Of a stretch of 42,112 nucleotides of DNA, positions 23,707 through 35,430 are shown piece by piece. Position 1 is the stretch's first letter. Every line of letters starts with the position of its first letter. A program made the translations under genes and the position numbers. The DNA is taken from assembly GCF_001654615.1 (NCBI RefSeq), contig NZ_LWUD01000013.1:1-42112 (forward strand). Reading direction: 5' to 3'. The stretch is from Ligilactobacillus aviarius (GTDB lineage: Bacteria; Bacillota; Bacilli; Lactobacillales; Lactobacillaceae). The notes under the pieces were generated by a model. It had not been told where the DNA came from, made no database searches, and saw nothing but the letters and a program-made list of their open reading frames with translations.

Positions 23707-24576
23707 TTATTGGCCCTCCTTTACCGGCGTAACTTTGCCATCAATCGATTTTTTGACCTGCATATCATGAATACTGATATATTTCATTTCTTTAACCATC
23801 TTGCGTTGAACAGGAGCTGAAAGCATATATTTCAAAAATTTCTTGGTTTCGCCTGTCGGCTGTCCCTTGGTATACATGTGTTCATAAGACCAGATTTTCC
23901 ATTTATTCGTTGCGACATTTTGCGTTGTCGGCTGAATTCCATCAATTTTTAACGGATGAATTCCCTGACTTCGAAGATATGCAAATGAAATATAACTGAT
24001 TGCCCCCGGGGTGTTGGCAACGATCTGCTGAACTGTTCCGTTTGAATCCTGTTCCTGCGCATTCATCATTTCTTGGCCATTCATCACATCATTTTCGAAA
24101 GTAACGCGCGTCCCGCTTCCCTTTGAACGGTTAATGACCACAATTTTCTGGTTTTGACCCCCAAGCTGTTTCCAGTTAGTGATCTTTCCTTCAAAAATTG
24201 CCCGGAGTTGCTGCATCGTCACGTTTTTAACCTTTACTTTCTGATTCACGATTGGCGCGATTCCCGCTACTGCAACCTTATGATCGACCAGTTCATTTGC
24301 CCGGATTCCGTTTTGCTGCTGAGCGAAAACATCCGAATCACCAATCTGAACGGCACCCTCCTGAACCTGACTTAATCCGGTTCCTGAACCGCCGCCTTGA
24401 ACGGTAATGTTGCCGTCATGTTCCTTTTCATACTCGGTTGCAGCCTTTTCAACAAGCGGCTGTAAGGCCGTTGAACCGACAACCGTGATTTTATTTTGCG
24501 TCTGGTTACCACACCCGCTCAAAAGTAACAGCAGTCCCCCAAGCAAAAATAACTGACTAAACCTTTTCCTCTTCAC
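23707..24576 (-). CDS. pstS: Phosphate-binding lipoprotein PstS (289 aa)
   Basis: Extracellular solute-binding lipoprotein that delivers phosphate to PstCAB. The signal peptide is KRKR followed by a Leu-rich core and the lipobox LLSGC with Cys 22. Phosphate-binding segments are VVGSTALQPL, GGGSGTGLSQV and NRSKGSGTRVTF. The start is set at the GTG at 24576 with GAGG 8 nt upstream. The longer ATG reading would add 35 residues in front of the signal peptide and would run through the promoter region. Upstream lie TGTAAA repeats on an 11-bp grid, which fit PhoP-type activation under phosphate limitation. Confidence 0.95.
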   Translation of the reverse strand: MKRKRFSQLFLLGGLLLLLSGCGNQTQNKITVVGSTALQPLVEKAATEYEKEHDGNITVQGGGSGTGLSQVQEGAVQIGDSDVFAQQQNGIRANELVDHKVAVAGIAPIVNQKVKVKNVTMQQLRAIFEGKITNWKQLGGQNQKIVVINRSKGSGTRVTFENDVMNGQEMMNAQEQDSNGTVQQIVANTPGAISYISFAYLRSQGIHPLKIDGIQPTTQNVATNKWKIWSYEHMYTKGQPTGETKKFLKYMLSAPVQRKMVKEMKYISIHDMQVKKSIDGKVTPVKEGQ

Positions 24577-24627
24577 TTTCCGTCCCTCTTTCCGTTCATT
24601 AAGCTTACTTTTAATGTACCGGAGAGA

Positions 24628-24677
24628 TGTAAAGTTCAAATCGATTTCGTGTAAAGGCAATGTAAATGTTTTGTAAA
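24628..24677. promoter_or_regulatory. Pho box: TGTAAA/TTTACA direct repeats on an 11-bp grid
   Basis: TGTAAA occurs at 24628, 24650, 24661 and 24672, that is, at spacings of 22, 11 and 11 bp. Read toward pstS these are TTTACA repeats with 5-bp gaps, the known form of the Bacillus PhoP box (TT(A/T/C)ACA repeats). A -10-like TACATT (24613-24618) lies just downstream toward pstS. The site sits between pstS and the divergent PhoB-type regulator, so it may control both. Confidence 0.82.
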
Positions 24678-24740
24678 TCATTATGATTTTAGCGATTCAT
24701 ATGGAATAATAATGATAGATATTGAGTGGAGGTGAACTTT

Positions 24741-25562
24741 GTGCAGGAGCGGCTGATTTTAGTTACTAAAAAGTTACCATTGTTTATGAAATTAAATACC
24801 TACTGCAACGACCATGGGTGGATGGTTTATAATACCACGGATCCAGAAGAAACCCTTGATTTTATCAATCATCGGCACGTAGCCGGGATCATTTACGACC
24901 TTGATGCCGCTTCGCCGGAGGGCACCCTTTCCCTTATTAAAAAGATTCGGGAATCATTTAATAGGCCAATCTTAACGTTGACTGCTAAAAAAGATTTTGA
25001 GTATGAAATGAAACTTTTTGGGTTGCACGTTGATGATTACATTGTTGAACCGTATGAGTACGAAGAGATCATTGTTCGAATGCAGCAATGTCTTTGGGGC
25101 CGAACCATTCAAACTTCCCAACAACCGCCAGAATTGATCGATCAAAAGGTTGATGTTGATGATTCCTTGATTGCAGAATACATTGCCCCTGAAGAACTTT
25201 CTTCTCATCCGCATCATCATCACAACCATCTTCAACTTGATGACCTTTTGCTCGACATTGATCATTACCGGGTTTTAAAGAACAATGAAGGCCTTGGATT
25301 AACGCCGAAAGAATTTAAACTCCTTTATTTTCTTGTTAAAAATAGAGGACAGGTTATTTCACGTGAACAGCTACTGCGTGGCGTTTGGAATTACACCGAT
25401 GATTTAGGGACTTCCCGAATCGTTGATATTCACATCAGTCATCTTCGCGATAAAATCGAACCGGATCCGCACCACCCGAAATACATTAAAACGGTTCGCG
25501 GATTTGGATACACCTTTGAAGGGCAAGAATTGAAAATTGTTAAGGATAATAGGAAGGTGTGA
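24741..25562 (+). CDS. Orphan OmpR/PhoB-type regulator with degenerate receiver domain (273 aa)
   Basis: The C-terminal winged-helix DNA-binding domain (about 165-260) is a clear Trans_reg_C domain: GLTPKEFKLLYFLVKNRGQV, SREQLLRGVWNY, RIVDIHISHLRDKIE and YIKTVRGFGYTF. The N-terminal part (4-118) has a receiver-like layout with the candidate phospho-acceptor D53 (GIIYDLD) and T81 (LTLTAK). The acidic pair normally found in ILVVDDE is LVTKK here, and the conserved Lys of the TKPF motif is E103 (IVEPY). A His-rich linker (157-163) joins the domains. The start is GTG at 24741 with GGAGG 8 nt upstream. No histidine kinase is adjacent. Position and operator suggest it controls pst (inference). Confidence 0.88.
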   Translation: MQERLILVTKKLPLFMKLNTYCNDHGWMVYNTTDPEETLDFINHRHVAGIIYDLDAASPEGTLSLIKKIRESFNRPILTLTAKKDFEYEMKLFGLHVDDYIVEPYEYEEIIVRMQQCLWGRTIQTSQQPPELIDQKVDVDDSLIAEYIAPEELSSHPHHHHNHLQLDDLLLDIDHYRVLKNNEGLGLTPKEFKLLYFLVKNRGQVISREQLLRGVWNYTDDLGTSRIVDIHISHLRDKIEPDPHHPKYIKTVRGFGYTFEGQELKIVKDNRKV

Positions 25563-25573
25563 CAAAACGTTAA

Positions 25574-25656
25574 AAACGAGCGTGGTGGAAGCAGAAAAAC
25601 GAACGAATCGCGCCAGCATAGATTCGGAGGTTTTCGAACTTCCACATAGCTCGTTT
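25574..25656. repeat. Nested 83-bp inverted repeat, possible structured RNA or small mobile-type repeat
   Basis: Four nested pairings share one axis: AAACGAGC (25574-25581) with GCTCGTTT (25649-25656); GTGGAAG (25585-25591) with CTTCCAC (25639-25645); GAAAAAC with GTTTTC (25594-25600 and 25630-25635, one bulge); and CGAATC (25604-25609) with GATTCG (25621-25626), closing an 11-nt loop. It starts 11 bp after the regulator's stop codon, before the shared terminator. It codes for no convincing protein. It could be a 3' UTR structure, a separate ncRNA or a copy of a dispersed intergenic repeat. No second copy was noticed in this window. Confidence 0.6.
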
Positions 25657-25684
25657 GTTTTGGAACCCGATTATGCAGATATAG

Positions 25685-25718
25685 CAAAGAGGTTGCGACT
25701 TATGTCACAACCTCTTTG
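25685..25718. terminator. Bidirectional intrinsic terminator
   Basis: CAAAGAGGTTGCGAC (25685-25699) pairs with GTCACAACCTCTTTG (25704-25718) with one mismatch and a TTAT loop. It serves the PhoB-type regulator on the plus strand and the YbjQ-like gene on the minus strand. Confidence 0.85.
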
Positions 25719-25737
25719 TTTCATGTGAAACTCGTTT

Positions 25738-26064
25738 TTAATCTGTAAATTTAACGGCTGTTCCGTATGCTACAACGGATTGCATATCGCCACCGATCGA
25801 ACCGGAATCAAACCGCATCATAACAACTGCATCGGCACCAACCTCGATTGCCTCTTGCTTTAACCGTTCGATTGCTTTTTCCCGTGATTCATGAAGCATA
25901 TTAGTGTATGCCTTGATTTCACCACCGACGATATTTTTCATGCTTGCACCAAAGTTGCTGAACATGTTTTTCGATTGCGTTGTCACTCCAAAAACTTCCC
26001 CAATAACTTCATATGAACGTCCCGGAATATTTTCCGTTGTTGAAATTAAAATCTCTTTGCTCAT
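25738..26064 (-). CDS. YbjQ/UPF0145 family protein (108 aa)
   Basis: Small conserved protein of the UPF0145 (YbjQ) family, whose members form pentamers and are often labelled putative heavy-metal-binding. The family pattern is recognisable: the N-terminal STTENIPGR segment, [11 protein letters not shown], the [22 protein letters not shown] helix and the C-terminal [16 protein letters not shown]...VVAYGTAV. The length is normal. The cellular function is not established. AGGAGG lies upstream of the ATG. It is monocistronic and convergent with the PhoB-type regulator. Confidence 0.92.
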   Translation of the reverse strand: MSKEILISTTENIPGRSYEVIGEVFGVTTQSKNMFSNFGASMKNIVGGEIKAYTNMLHESREKAIERLKQEAIEVGADAVVMMRFDSGSIGGDMQSVVAYGTAVKFTD

Positions 26065-26210
26065 TCTTTTTCCTCCTCTAAAAGTTGATTAAATTTTACC
26101 AGATCAGATGGTAATTTGCACGCTAATTCTTTCAGAAAATATTTAAGTTACTCAGTTATTTTTCACAAAGGAATTTCGTCAATTTGAAAATCAATTTTTA
26201 TTTTTACATA

Positions 26211-26239
26211 AAAAAAACTCCGCAGATTAAACTGCGGAG
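26211..26239 (-). terminator. Intrinsic terminator on the minus strand (end of candidate sRNA or of dtpT mRNA)
   Basis: A perfect 8-bp GC-rich stem, CTCCGCAG (26218-26225) with CTGCGGAG (26232-26239), is followed on the minus strand by seven T residues (26211-26217). Confidence 0.9.
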
Positions 26240-26354
26240 AAAAAAGGAGTATATTTTATGAAATCTCAAAGGGGAAGCTTGAGTTTCATGATTTGTAATC
26301 AACTACTTTTCAGGGGAGAAAAAGTAATGAAAATGTTTCGGCCTTTTCTATCAG
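26211..26354 (-). ncRNA. Candidate small RNA with C-rich hairpin loops
   Basis: This lies in the 460-bp gap between the YbjQ-like gene and dtpT. Read on the minus strand it has a hairpin at 26304-26326 (stem TACTTTT/AAAAGTA, loop containing CTCCCC), a hairpin at 26258-26289 (12-nt arm, loop GCTTCCCCT), then an unpaired ACTCC-T6-CTCC stretch and an intrinsic terminator. A -10-like TATATT (26361-26366) sits upstream. C-rich loops able to pair with Shine-Dalgarno sequences are a hallmark of trans-acting sRNAs in Gram-positive bacteria. No clear terminator lies between dtpT and this element, so it may instead be the dtpT 3' UTR or an sRNA processed from it. The remainder of the gap (26065-26210 and 26398-26524) is AT-rich without a recognised feature. 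Confidence 0.5.
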
Positions 26355-26524
26355 GCTATGAATATAATCTACAACCAAATTGTGAATTTTTTGTGAAGAT
26401 TACGTCGTGTAACGCCTTTTAAAGTTTAAGATTTCATTAAGAAAACAGATTTTCAACCTCTTTTTTAATTTTTCAGCAATTTACATCTTTAACGGTTCAA
26501 CTGTAAACCATTTCACTAAGTTTT

Positions 26525-28012
26525 TTAATCCACGCCTTCCATCAACGTGTGAATCTTCTTTACAAAGAAGACCAGGAGAATTCCAAAGATAATACTTACC
26601 GCCCCGATTGCAAGGAAGTATGGAACTTCAGTTGCTGACGAATAATATTTAACAATTTGAGAGTTAATTGCTTGCCCGGCTGCATCTGCTAAGAACCACA
26701 TACTCATCATTTGGGACCGGAAAGCTTTCGGGGCTAACTTCGTTGTCACCGATAATCCAATTGGCGAAATCAACATTTCCCCAATTTCAACGATGAACCA
26801 TGAACCGACTAACCAAAACGGACTGACACGCCCTTGCGTTCCGTCTAAGATTCCTGGAAGAGCCATCCAAACATATGATAATCCGGCAAAAATCAGCCCG
26901 GCAGCGAATTTTCCTGGCGCACTCGGCTGCTTCTTCCAATGATTCCATAGCCATACAAACAGCGGCGTCAAAATCATGATAAACAACGGATTAAGTGTCT
27001 GGAAATTCGAAGCTGCAAAATGCCAGCCCCCAATATGTAAAACAGTCCGGTTTTCAGCAAAGAGCGCTAAAACCACTGATCCTGATTCTTCAATTGCCCA
27101 GAAAATCGCAGCCGCAATAAATAACGGAATATAGGCGCGAACCCGTGAGCGTTCAACCTTCGTAACCTTTTGGCTGCGAAGCATAATCACAAAGTAAACG
27201 ATCGGAAGGGCAACCGCAATCACCGTGATCAATGTGATGACATTTTCAATGTTTAATGCATGGAATGCGGCCATGATTCCAAGAACCACCGCAAGGGCGA
27301 TCACGCCGATTACCGACCCACGAACAACGTTTTTTAAACTTTGCTGATCAATGGGATCTTTCGGATGCAAACTTGAATCCGATAAATATTTTTTCCCTTC
27401 AAAATAATACTGAACCAGGCCGATGAACATTCCAATTGCGGCTAAAGCAAATCCGGCATGGAAGTTCATGTTTCCTGAATGCCCAAACAAGTTTGCCACA
27501 AACGGAACCGCCCATGGTGCAATCGCTGCTCCTAAGTTAATTCCGAAAACGAAAATGTTAAATCCCGCATCCCGGCGCCGATCGCCTTCTGAATACAGAT
27601 CACCGACCATGTCAGAAACATTTGGTTTCAATAATCCTGTTCCAATTACGATCAACGCAATTGAAGTATATAGGGCTGCCTGACCGAATGGGAGGGACAA
27701 TGCAATATGCCCGAACATAATGAAGACCCCGCCGATAAAAACGGTCTTGCGGCTTCCCCAAACGCGGTCACTCAACCAGCCACCGACAACCCCAGCCATA
27801 TATACAAGCGAACCGTAAATCGCCATGATCGAAGCAGCTGTTCCCTGATCAATTCCAAGGCCGCCCTTCGAAATGGCAAAGTACATATAAAATAGTAAAA
27901 TCGCCCGCATTCCATAGTAGCTGAACCGTTCCCATACTTCAGTTGAGAACAGGGTTGCTAGGCCGCGCGGCTGTCCAAAAAACTCTTTTTGTGGTTGATT
28001 TTGTTCTTTCAC
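26525..28012 (-). CDS. dtpT: Di-/tripeptide:proton symporter, POT family (495 aa)
   Basis: Proton-coupled oligopeptide transporter with about 12-14 membrane helices. The POT signature ExxERFxYYG is seen in helix 1 as E25-VW-E28-R29 FSYYGMRA; the second family pattern [12 protein letters not shown] lies near residue 155. The length matches lactococcal DtpT (about 497). It imports di- and tripeptides that PepN and other peptidases then hydrolyse. The start codon is GTG at 28012 with GGAG 7 nt upstream; an ATG two bases upstream is out of frame. It is monocistronic, and no terminator is obvious directly behind it. Confidence 0.94.
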   Translation of the reverse strand: MKEQNQPQKEFFGQPRGLATLFSTEVWERFSYYGMRAILLFYMYFAISKGGLGIDQGTAASIMAIYGSLVYMAGVVGGWLSDRVWGSRKTVFIGGVFIMFGHIALSLPFGQAALYTSIALIVIGTGLLKPNVSDMVGDLYSEGDRRRDAGFNIFVFGINLGAAIAPWAVPFVANLFGHSGNMNFHAGFALAAIGMFIGLVQYYFEGKKYLSDSSLHPKDPIDQQSLKNVVRGSVIGVIALAVVLGIMAAFHALNIENVITLITVIAVALPIVYFVIMLRSQKVTKVERSRVRAYIPLFIAAAIFWAIEESGSVVLALFAENRTVLHIGGWHFAASNFQTLNPLFIMILTPLFVWLWNHWKKQPSAPGKFAAGLIFAGLSYVWMALPGILDGTQGRVSPFWLVGSWFIVEIGEMLISPIGLSVTTKLAPKAFRSQMMSMWFLADAAGQAINSQIVKYYSSATEVPYFLAIGAVSIIFGILLVFFVKKIHTLMEGVD

Positions 28013-28183
28013 ATCAATTCTCCAATCTTTCTGCCTTTTTAAACAACAATTTGTATATTTTTGATTTTACCAAAAAGATTAGATTTTAACAATATTAAAA
28101 TTAAAATTAAATTAGTAAAATGGACAGATATCCCGTAATTATCAGCTTTACAAAATTAATTATTATCTAATTTTTAAGCATAC

Positions 28184-28214
28184 AAAAAAGGCATGCCATC
28201 TGACATGCCTTTTT
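28184..28214 (-). terminator. Intrinsic terminator of the rpsF-ssb-rpsR operon
   Basis: AAAAAAGGCATG (28184-28195) pairs with CATGCCTTTTT (28204-28214) around an 8-nt loop; the U run is present on both strands. Confidence 0.88.
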
Positions 28215-28233
28215 ACTCGCTTTTAACGAATTA

Positions 28234-28470
28234 TTAGTCTTCAGCAACGAATGGTAATAAGCCCATGATCCGTGCACGCTTAATAGCTGTTGTAAGCTTG
28301 CGTTGGTTCTTTGCGCTTGTACCTGTTACTCGACGAGGTAAGATCTTACCACGTTCTGAGATGAAACGACGTAATAAGTCTGTATCTTTGTAGTCAATGT
28401 ATTCAATGTGGTTTGCTGCGATGTAGTCTACCTTACGGCGACGACGACCGCCACGACGTTGTTGTGCCAT
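28234..28470 (-). CDS. rpsR: 30S ribosomal protein S18 (78 aa)
   Basis: Standard bS18. The basic N-terminus [12 protein letters not shown] is followed by the conserved core [20 protein letters not shown] and [20 protein letters not shown]. It binds 16S rRNA as a heterodimer with S6, whose gene starts the operon. AAGGAGGG precedes the ATG by 8 nt. It is the last gene of rpsF-ssb-rpsR, the usual Firmicutes order. Confidence 0.98.
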   Translation of the reverse strand: MAQQRRGGRRRRKVDYIAANHIEYIDYKDTDLLRRFISERGKILPRRVTGTSAKNQRKLTTAIKRARIMGLLPFVAED

Positions 28471-28491
28471 GTTGATTTCCCTCCTTGTTAA

Positions 28492-29082
28492 TTAGAATGG
28501 TAAATCATCATCTGAAATATCAATTGAATTTCCATTATCTGCAAATGGATCATCATTGGTTGAAGCATCCTGACCGTTGTCATTGGCGCTTCCTAAGTTA
28601 CCAGTTTGGACATTTCCATTGAAAGTTCCACCCTGATTTGCGTTTCCACTTGGATTTGGATTACCAAATGGATTTCCGTTTCCAAATGATGAATTATTAT
28701 TCATCGGAGCGCCTTGACCTTGTGCTTCTTCAGGATGTTCCCGACGATACTGTTCTGATTGAGCCTTTGTTTCCAACAATGAAAAGTTGTCAACAACGAC
28801 TTCTGTTACGTATACCCGAACTCCTTGTTGGTTTTCATATGAACGCGTTTGAAGCCGACCTTCAACCGCCACCATTGAGCCCTTGTGGGTAAAGTTGGCA
28901 AAGTTTTCAGCCGCCTTCCGCCACATTACACAGTTAATAAAATCTGCATCCCGGTCACCATTTTGATTTGTAAACGGCCGTTCAACAGCAACTGTAAAGC
29001 TTGCAACCGCAGAGCCGGATTGAGTGTAACGTAAATCAGGATTCTTTGTTAATCGACCAACGAGAACTACTCGATTAATCAC
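28492..29082 (-). CDS. ssb: Single-stranded DNA-binding protein (196 aa)
   Basis: The N-terminal OB-fold (about 1-110) begins [21 protein letters not shown] Gly/Asn/Gln-rich flexible linker follows (about 125-180), and the acidic tip DISDDDLPF recruits replication and repair partners. The start is set at the GTG at 29082, giving the family-typical beginning (M)[10 protein letters not shown] with AGGAGG 8 nt upstream. The ATG two codons earlier has only a 2-nt gap to the same site. It lies between rpsF and rpsR. Confidence 0.97.
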   Translation of the reverse strand: MINRVVLVGRLTKNPDLRYTQSGSAVASFTVAVERPFTNQNGDRDADFINCVMWRKAAENFANFTHKGSMVAVEGRLQTRSYENQQGVRVYVTEVVVDNFSLLETKAQSEQYRREHPEEAQGQGAPMNNNSSFGNGNPFGNPNPSGNANQGGTFNGNVQTGNLGSANDNGQDASTNDDPFADNGNSIDISDDDLPF

Positions 29083-29112
29083 GGTCATGACCTCCTTTAT
29101 CGTTTTTCAATA

Positions 29113-29403
29113 TTAGTCTTCACGCTTTACGATCATGTGACGTAAAATACCGTCATTGATCTTTGAAAGACGATCAAATTCGTTGATTGCATCTGCGTTT
29201 TCAGCGTTAACGTTTACGATGTGGTACATACCTTCTGTGTAACCGTTAATTTCATATGCAAAACGACGCTTTGACCAATCCTTTGAATCAATAATTTCAG
29301 CACCATTGTCCTTCAAAACGTTGTCAAAACGTTCAACTAATTCATTCTTAGCTGCTTCATCAAGTGAAGGGTTGATGATGTATGTGATTTCATAATGTGT
29401 CAT
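29113..29403 (-). CDS. rpsF: 30S ribosomal protein S6 (96 aa)
   Basis: Standard bS6: [16 protein letters not shown] at the N-terminus, [21 protein letters not shown] in the middle and [12 protein letters not shown] at the end. It forms a dimer with S18 in the small-subunit platform. AAGGAGG precedes the ATG by 10 nt. It leads the rpsF-ssb-rpsR operon behind a clear promoter and a leader hairpin. Confidence 0.98.
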   Translation of the reverse strand: MTHYEITYIINPSLDEAAKNELVERFDNVLKDNGAEIIDSKDWSKRRFAYEINGYTEGMYHIVNVNAENADAINEFDRLSKINDGILRHMIVKRED

Positions 29404-29431
29404 AGTGTTTGCACCTCCTTATGGACTTTTG

Positions 29432-29458
29432 GTTCTTTTCCAAAAATGGTAAAAGAAC
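29432..29458 (-). promoter_or_regulatory. rpsF leader hairpin, possible S6:S18 autoregulatory site
   Basis: On the minus strand, GTTCTTTT pairs with AAAAGAAC (arms 29432-29439 and 29451-29458), enclosing ACCATTTTTGG. Leaders of rpsF operons in many bacteria carry an S6:S18-binding hairpin that allows feedback control. The position fits, but I cannot confirm the conserved CCG-type binding core. Confidence 0.35.
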
Positions 29459-29476
29459 AAGGTATTACAAGTTATA

Positions 29477-29505
29477 AGTTTATCATTTAAGTTTTCGATT
29501 TGCAA
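29477..29505 (-). promoter_or_regulatory. Promoter of the rpsF-ssb-rpsR operon
   Basis: On the minus strand, -35 TTGCAA (29500-29505), a 17-bp spacer and -10 TAAACT (29477-29482) with an upstream TG (extended -10). The predicted leader is about 70 nt. Confidence 0.75.
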
Positions 29506-29594
29506 TAAGAATCGTAAATTCCGTTACAAATATATATTCGCAAATCAAGCTGCTTTTTTGAACATTGAAAAATTTAAAATTCATATATCGTAAT

Positions 29595-29630
29595 AAAAAG
29601 CGGTTGTGCCAACTGACACAACCGTTTTTT
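29595..29630. terminator. Intrinsic terminator downstream of gyrA
   Basis: CGGTTGTG (29601-29608) pairs with CACAACCG (29617-29624) around an 8-nt loop, with A residues before and T residues after it. It ends the gyrB-gyrA transcript on the minus strand. Confidence 0.88.
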
Positions 29631-29637
29631 ACTGCTC

Positions 29638-32223
29638 TTATTTGTCTTGTTCTTCATTTTCTTGATGAGCAAGTTCGCGATCAGCTAAATCTTGAACCCC
29701 GTGCTTCATCAAATCATGTTCGTTTTCACCATCCATTGATGCATCCGCGTCTGCATGCGTTTCTTCATCTGATTGCTCTTCATCGTCTTTTGGTTCCGGA
29801 TCAACCTTCGCAATCGTTGATACCGTTGAATCATCTTCAAGATTAATCAAATGAACGCCCAACGTTGACCGCCCTGTTTGAGATACATCCGCAACGTTAA
29901 ACCGAATCAAGACCCCTTTATTGGTGATCACCATGATATCCTCATCGCCGTTGACGATCGTTAATCCAGCTAATGGTCCGTTCTTTTCGGTGATATTCGA
30001 AGTTTTAATTCCTTTGCCACCCCGACCTTTAATTGGATATTCGCTAACTGGTGTCCGTTTTCCGTATCCCTTTTCAGAAATTACGAAGACGTCGCTGCCT
30101 GGAACAAGGATATCTGATCCAATAACATAATCGTTTTCGCGCAGCCGAATTCCACGAACCCCGGCTGCTGACCGGCCCATTGACCGAACTGTATTTTCGT
30201 TAAATGAAACTGCATATCCTAAGTGCGTTCCGATAATCATGTTTTGATTACCGTCTGTCAGCGAAACGTTGATCAGTTCGTCGCCATCGTGCAGGTTAAT
30301 GGCTTTCAATCCGTTCTTCCGGATATTTTCAAAGTCTTCAACCGGCGTCCGTTTAACGGTTCCTTCCTTCGTCGTGAAGAAGAGGTATTTAGCCTGGTCG
30401 TCATTATCATGCGGAATGTTGATTACCGTTGCAATCTTTTCGCCGGCATCAATATTCAACAGGTTGATTACCGGGATTCCCTTTGCTGACCGGCCGTATT
30501 CAGGAATTTCGTAGCCCTTCATGCTGTAAACTTTCCCGAGATTCGTAAAGAACAACAACCGGTCGTGAGTTGAAGTTGTAACCAGATGTTCAATAAAGTC
30601 ATCATCGTGAACTCCCATGCCTTGAACTCCGCGGCCACCACGCCGTTGAGCTTTGAAGTCGCTTGTTGGAAGCCGTTTGATGTAACCATTGTGAGTCAAG
30701 GTGATTGCAACTGATTCTTCTTCGATCAAATCTTCGTCTTCAATACTTGTGACTTCACCGACCATCAATTCAGTCCGCCGTTCGTCACCGTATTTAGCTT
30801 GAATATCAAGTAATTCTTGATAAATGATGTCGTTGATCCGGTCCTTGCTTGCCAAAATATCTTCATAATCAGCAATGGCCTTCATTGTCTTGTCGTAATC
30901 GGCTTCAACCTTATCGCGTTCCAAACCGGTCAACCGAACAAGCCGCATATCCAAAATCGCTTGGGCTTGCTTATCGCTTAATTCAAATTCATTCATCAAG
31001 CGGTCCTTTGCGACATCGCCGCTTTCAGATTTCCGGATAATGTCAATGATTGCTTGAATATGATCCAATGCGATTCGCAATCCGGCTAAAATATGAGCCC
31101 GGGCTTTGGCTTTCCGCAAGTCAAATTCCGTCCGCCGCCGAATAACTTCAACTTGGTGCTTCAAGTAGTATTGCAAAATTTGCTTCAAGCTCAAGATCTT
31201 TGGGGTGCCATCAACAATGGCAAGCATATTGAAACCGAATGACGTTTGCATCAGCGTCATTTTGTATAAGTTATTCAAAACAACCGATGCACTTACATCC
31301 CGCCGAATGTCAATTGTAACCCGCATTCCGTCACGGTCAGATTCATCATGGATCGCCGTGATTCCATCGATTTCCTTTTCCCGGGCAAGTTCTGAAATTC
31401 GTTCGATCAACCGGGCCTTATTTACCATGTACGGTAATTCGTGAATGATAATTTGCTGTTTGCCGTTCTTTTGTTCTTCAATGTCGACTTTCGCCCGCAA
31501 AACAACCGTTCCGCGACCGGTTTCATAAGCTTTCCGAATGCCTGACTTTCCCATTACGATTCCGCCAGTTGGAAAATCTGGTCCGGGAATTGCTTCCATC
31601 AAATCAGCCGTTGTTGCATCCGGATTATCCATCAAAATATGGATTGCCGAAATAACTTCTGATAAGTTATGCGGCGGAATGTTAGTCGTCATTCCGACTG
31701 CGATCCCGGTGGCCCCGTTAACTAGCAAGTTTGGAAAACGTGCTGGTAAAACTTTTGGTTCCCGTTCAGTTCCATCATAGTTTGGTTGAAAGTCAATGGT
31801 ATCTTTATTGATGTCCCGCAGCATTTCAGTAGCAATCTTGGACATCCGGGCTTCAGTATACCGCATTGCGGCAGCCCCATCACCATCAACAGAACCAAAG
31901 TTTCCGTGACCATCAACTAACATGTAACGGTAACTAAAATCTTGCGCCATCCGAACCATTGATTCGTAAATTGCCGAGTCGCCATGCGGGTGGAATTTCC
32001 CCATAACTTCCCCAACAATTCTGGCTGATTTTTTATAAGGCTTGTCGGGTGTAACGCCAAGTTCGCTCATTCCATATAAAATCCGACGGTGAACGGGTTT
32101 CAAACCATCACGAACGTCCGGCAATGCCCGTGCAACTAAAACACTCATTGCGTAGTCTAAAAATGACGTTTGCATGACGTTTGAAAGGTCAACGTCTTTA
32201 ACACGATCTGGTAATTCTACCAA
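29638..32223 (-). CDS. gyrA: DNA gyrase subunit A (861 aa)
   Basis: Breakage-reunion subunit of gyrase. The catalytic tyrosine is Y122 ([12 protein letters not shown]). The quinolone-determining region is [15 protein letters not shown], with Ser at 83 and Glu at 87, the usual Gram-positive wild-type residues. The C-terminal beta-pinwheel contains the GyrA box QRRGGRG (about 520). A long acidic tail (from about 815) rich in Asp and Glu follows, as in other lactobacilli. The start codon is TTG at 32223, supported by AGGAGGAGG 8 nt upstream and the absence of a nearby in-frame ATG. It follows gyrB with a 54-nt gap in the recF-gyrB-gyrA cluster. Confidence 0.97.
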   Translation of the reverse strand: MVELPDRVKDVDLSNVMQTSFLDYAMSVLVARALPDVRDGLKPVHRRILYGMSELGVTPDKPYKKSARIVGEVMGKFHPHGDSAIYESMVRMAQDFSYRYMLVDGHGNFGSVDGDGAAAMRYTEARMSKIATEMLRDINKDTIDFQPNYDGTEREPKVLPARFPNLLVNGATGIAVGMTTNIPPHNLSEVISAIHILMDNPDATTADLMEAIPGPDFPTGGIVMGKSGIRKAYETGRGTVVLRAKVDIEEQKNGKQQIIIHELPYMVNKARLIERISELAREKEIDGITAIHDESDRDGMRVTIDIRRDVSASVVLNNLYKMTLMQTSFGFNMLAIVDGTPKILSLKQILQYYLKHQVEVIRRRTEFDLRKAKARAHILAGLRIALDHIQAIIDIIRKSESGDVAKDRLMNEFELSDKQAQAILDMRLVRLTGLERDKVEADYDKTMKAIADYEDILASKDRINDIIYQELLDIQAKYGDERRTELMVGEVTSIEDEDLIEEESVAITLTHNGYIKRLPTSDFKAQRRGGRGVQGMGVHDDDFIEHLVTTSTHDRLLFFTNLGKVYSMKGYEIPEYGRSAKGIPVINLLNIDAGEKIATVINIPHDNDDQAKYLFFTTKEGTVKRTPVEDFENIRKNGLKAINLHDGDELINVSLTDGNQNMIIGTHLGYAVSFNENTVRSMGRSAAGVRGIRLRENDYVIGSDILVPGSDVFVISEKGYGKRTPVSEYPIKGRGGKGIKTSNITEKNGPLAGLTIVNGDEDIMVITNKGVLIRFNVADVSQTGRSTLGVHLINLEDDSTVSTIAKVDPEPKDDEEQSDEETHADADASMDGENEHDLMKHGVQDLADRELAHQENEEQDK

Positions 32224-32277
32224 AACAGCTGCCTCCTCCTAGAAAATTATTTTTTATCGATCTTTTCACTTTTAAGA

Positions 32278-35426
<3,149 letters not shown>

Positions 35427-35430
35427 TTCC

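Noticed and set aside
25537-25728. 63-codon plus-strand frame over the nested inverted repeat
   Set aside because: It overlaps the regulator gene, the inverted repeat and the terminator, has no ribosome binding site, and its composition reflects the repeats.
26258-26422. Plus-strand 54-codon reading frame starting at ATG 26258 with AGGAG 8 nt upstream and a second in-frame ATG with GGGGAG
   Set aside because: The SD-like purine runs are the complement of the C-rich loops of the minus-strand RNA candidate, the peptide has no recognisable feature, and the strong terminator is oriented for the minus strand. Conservation of the peptide would reverse this choice.
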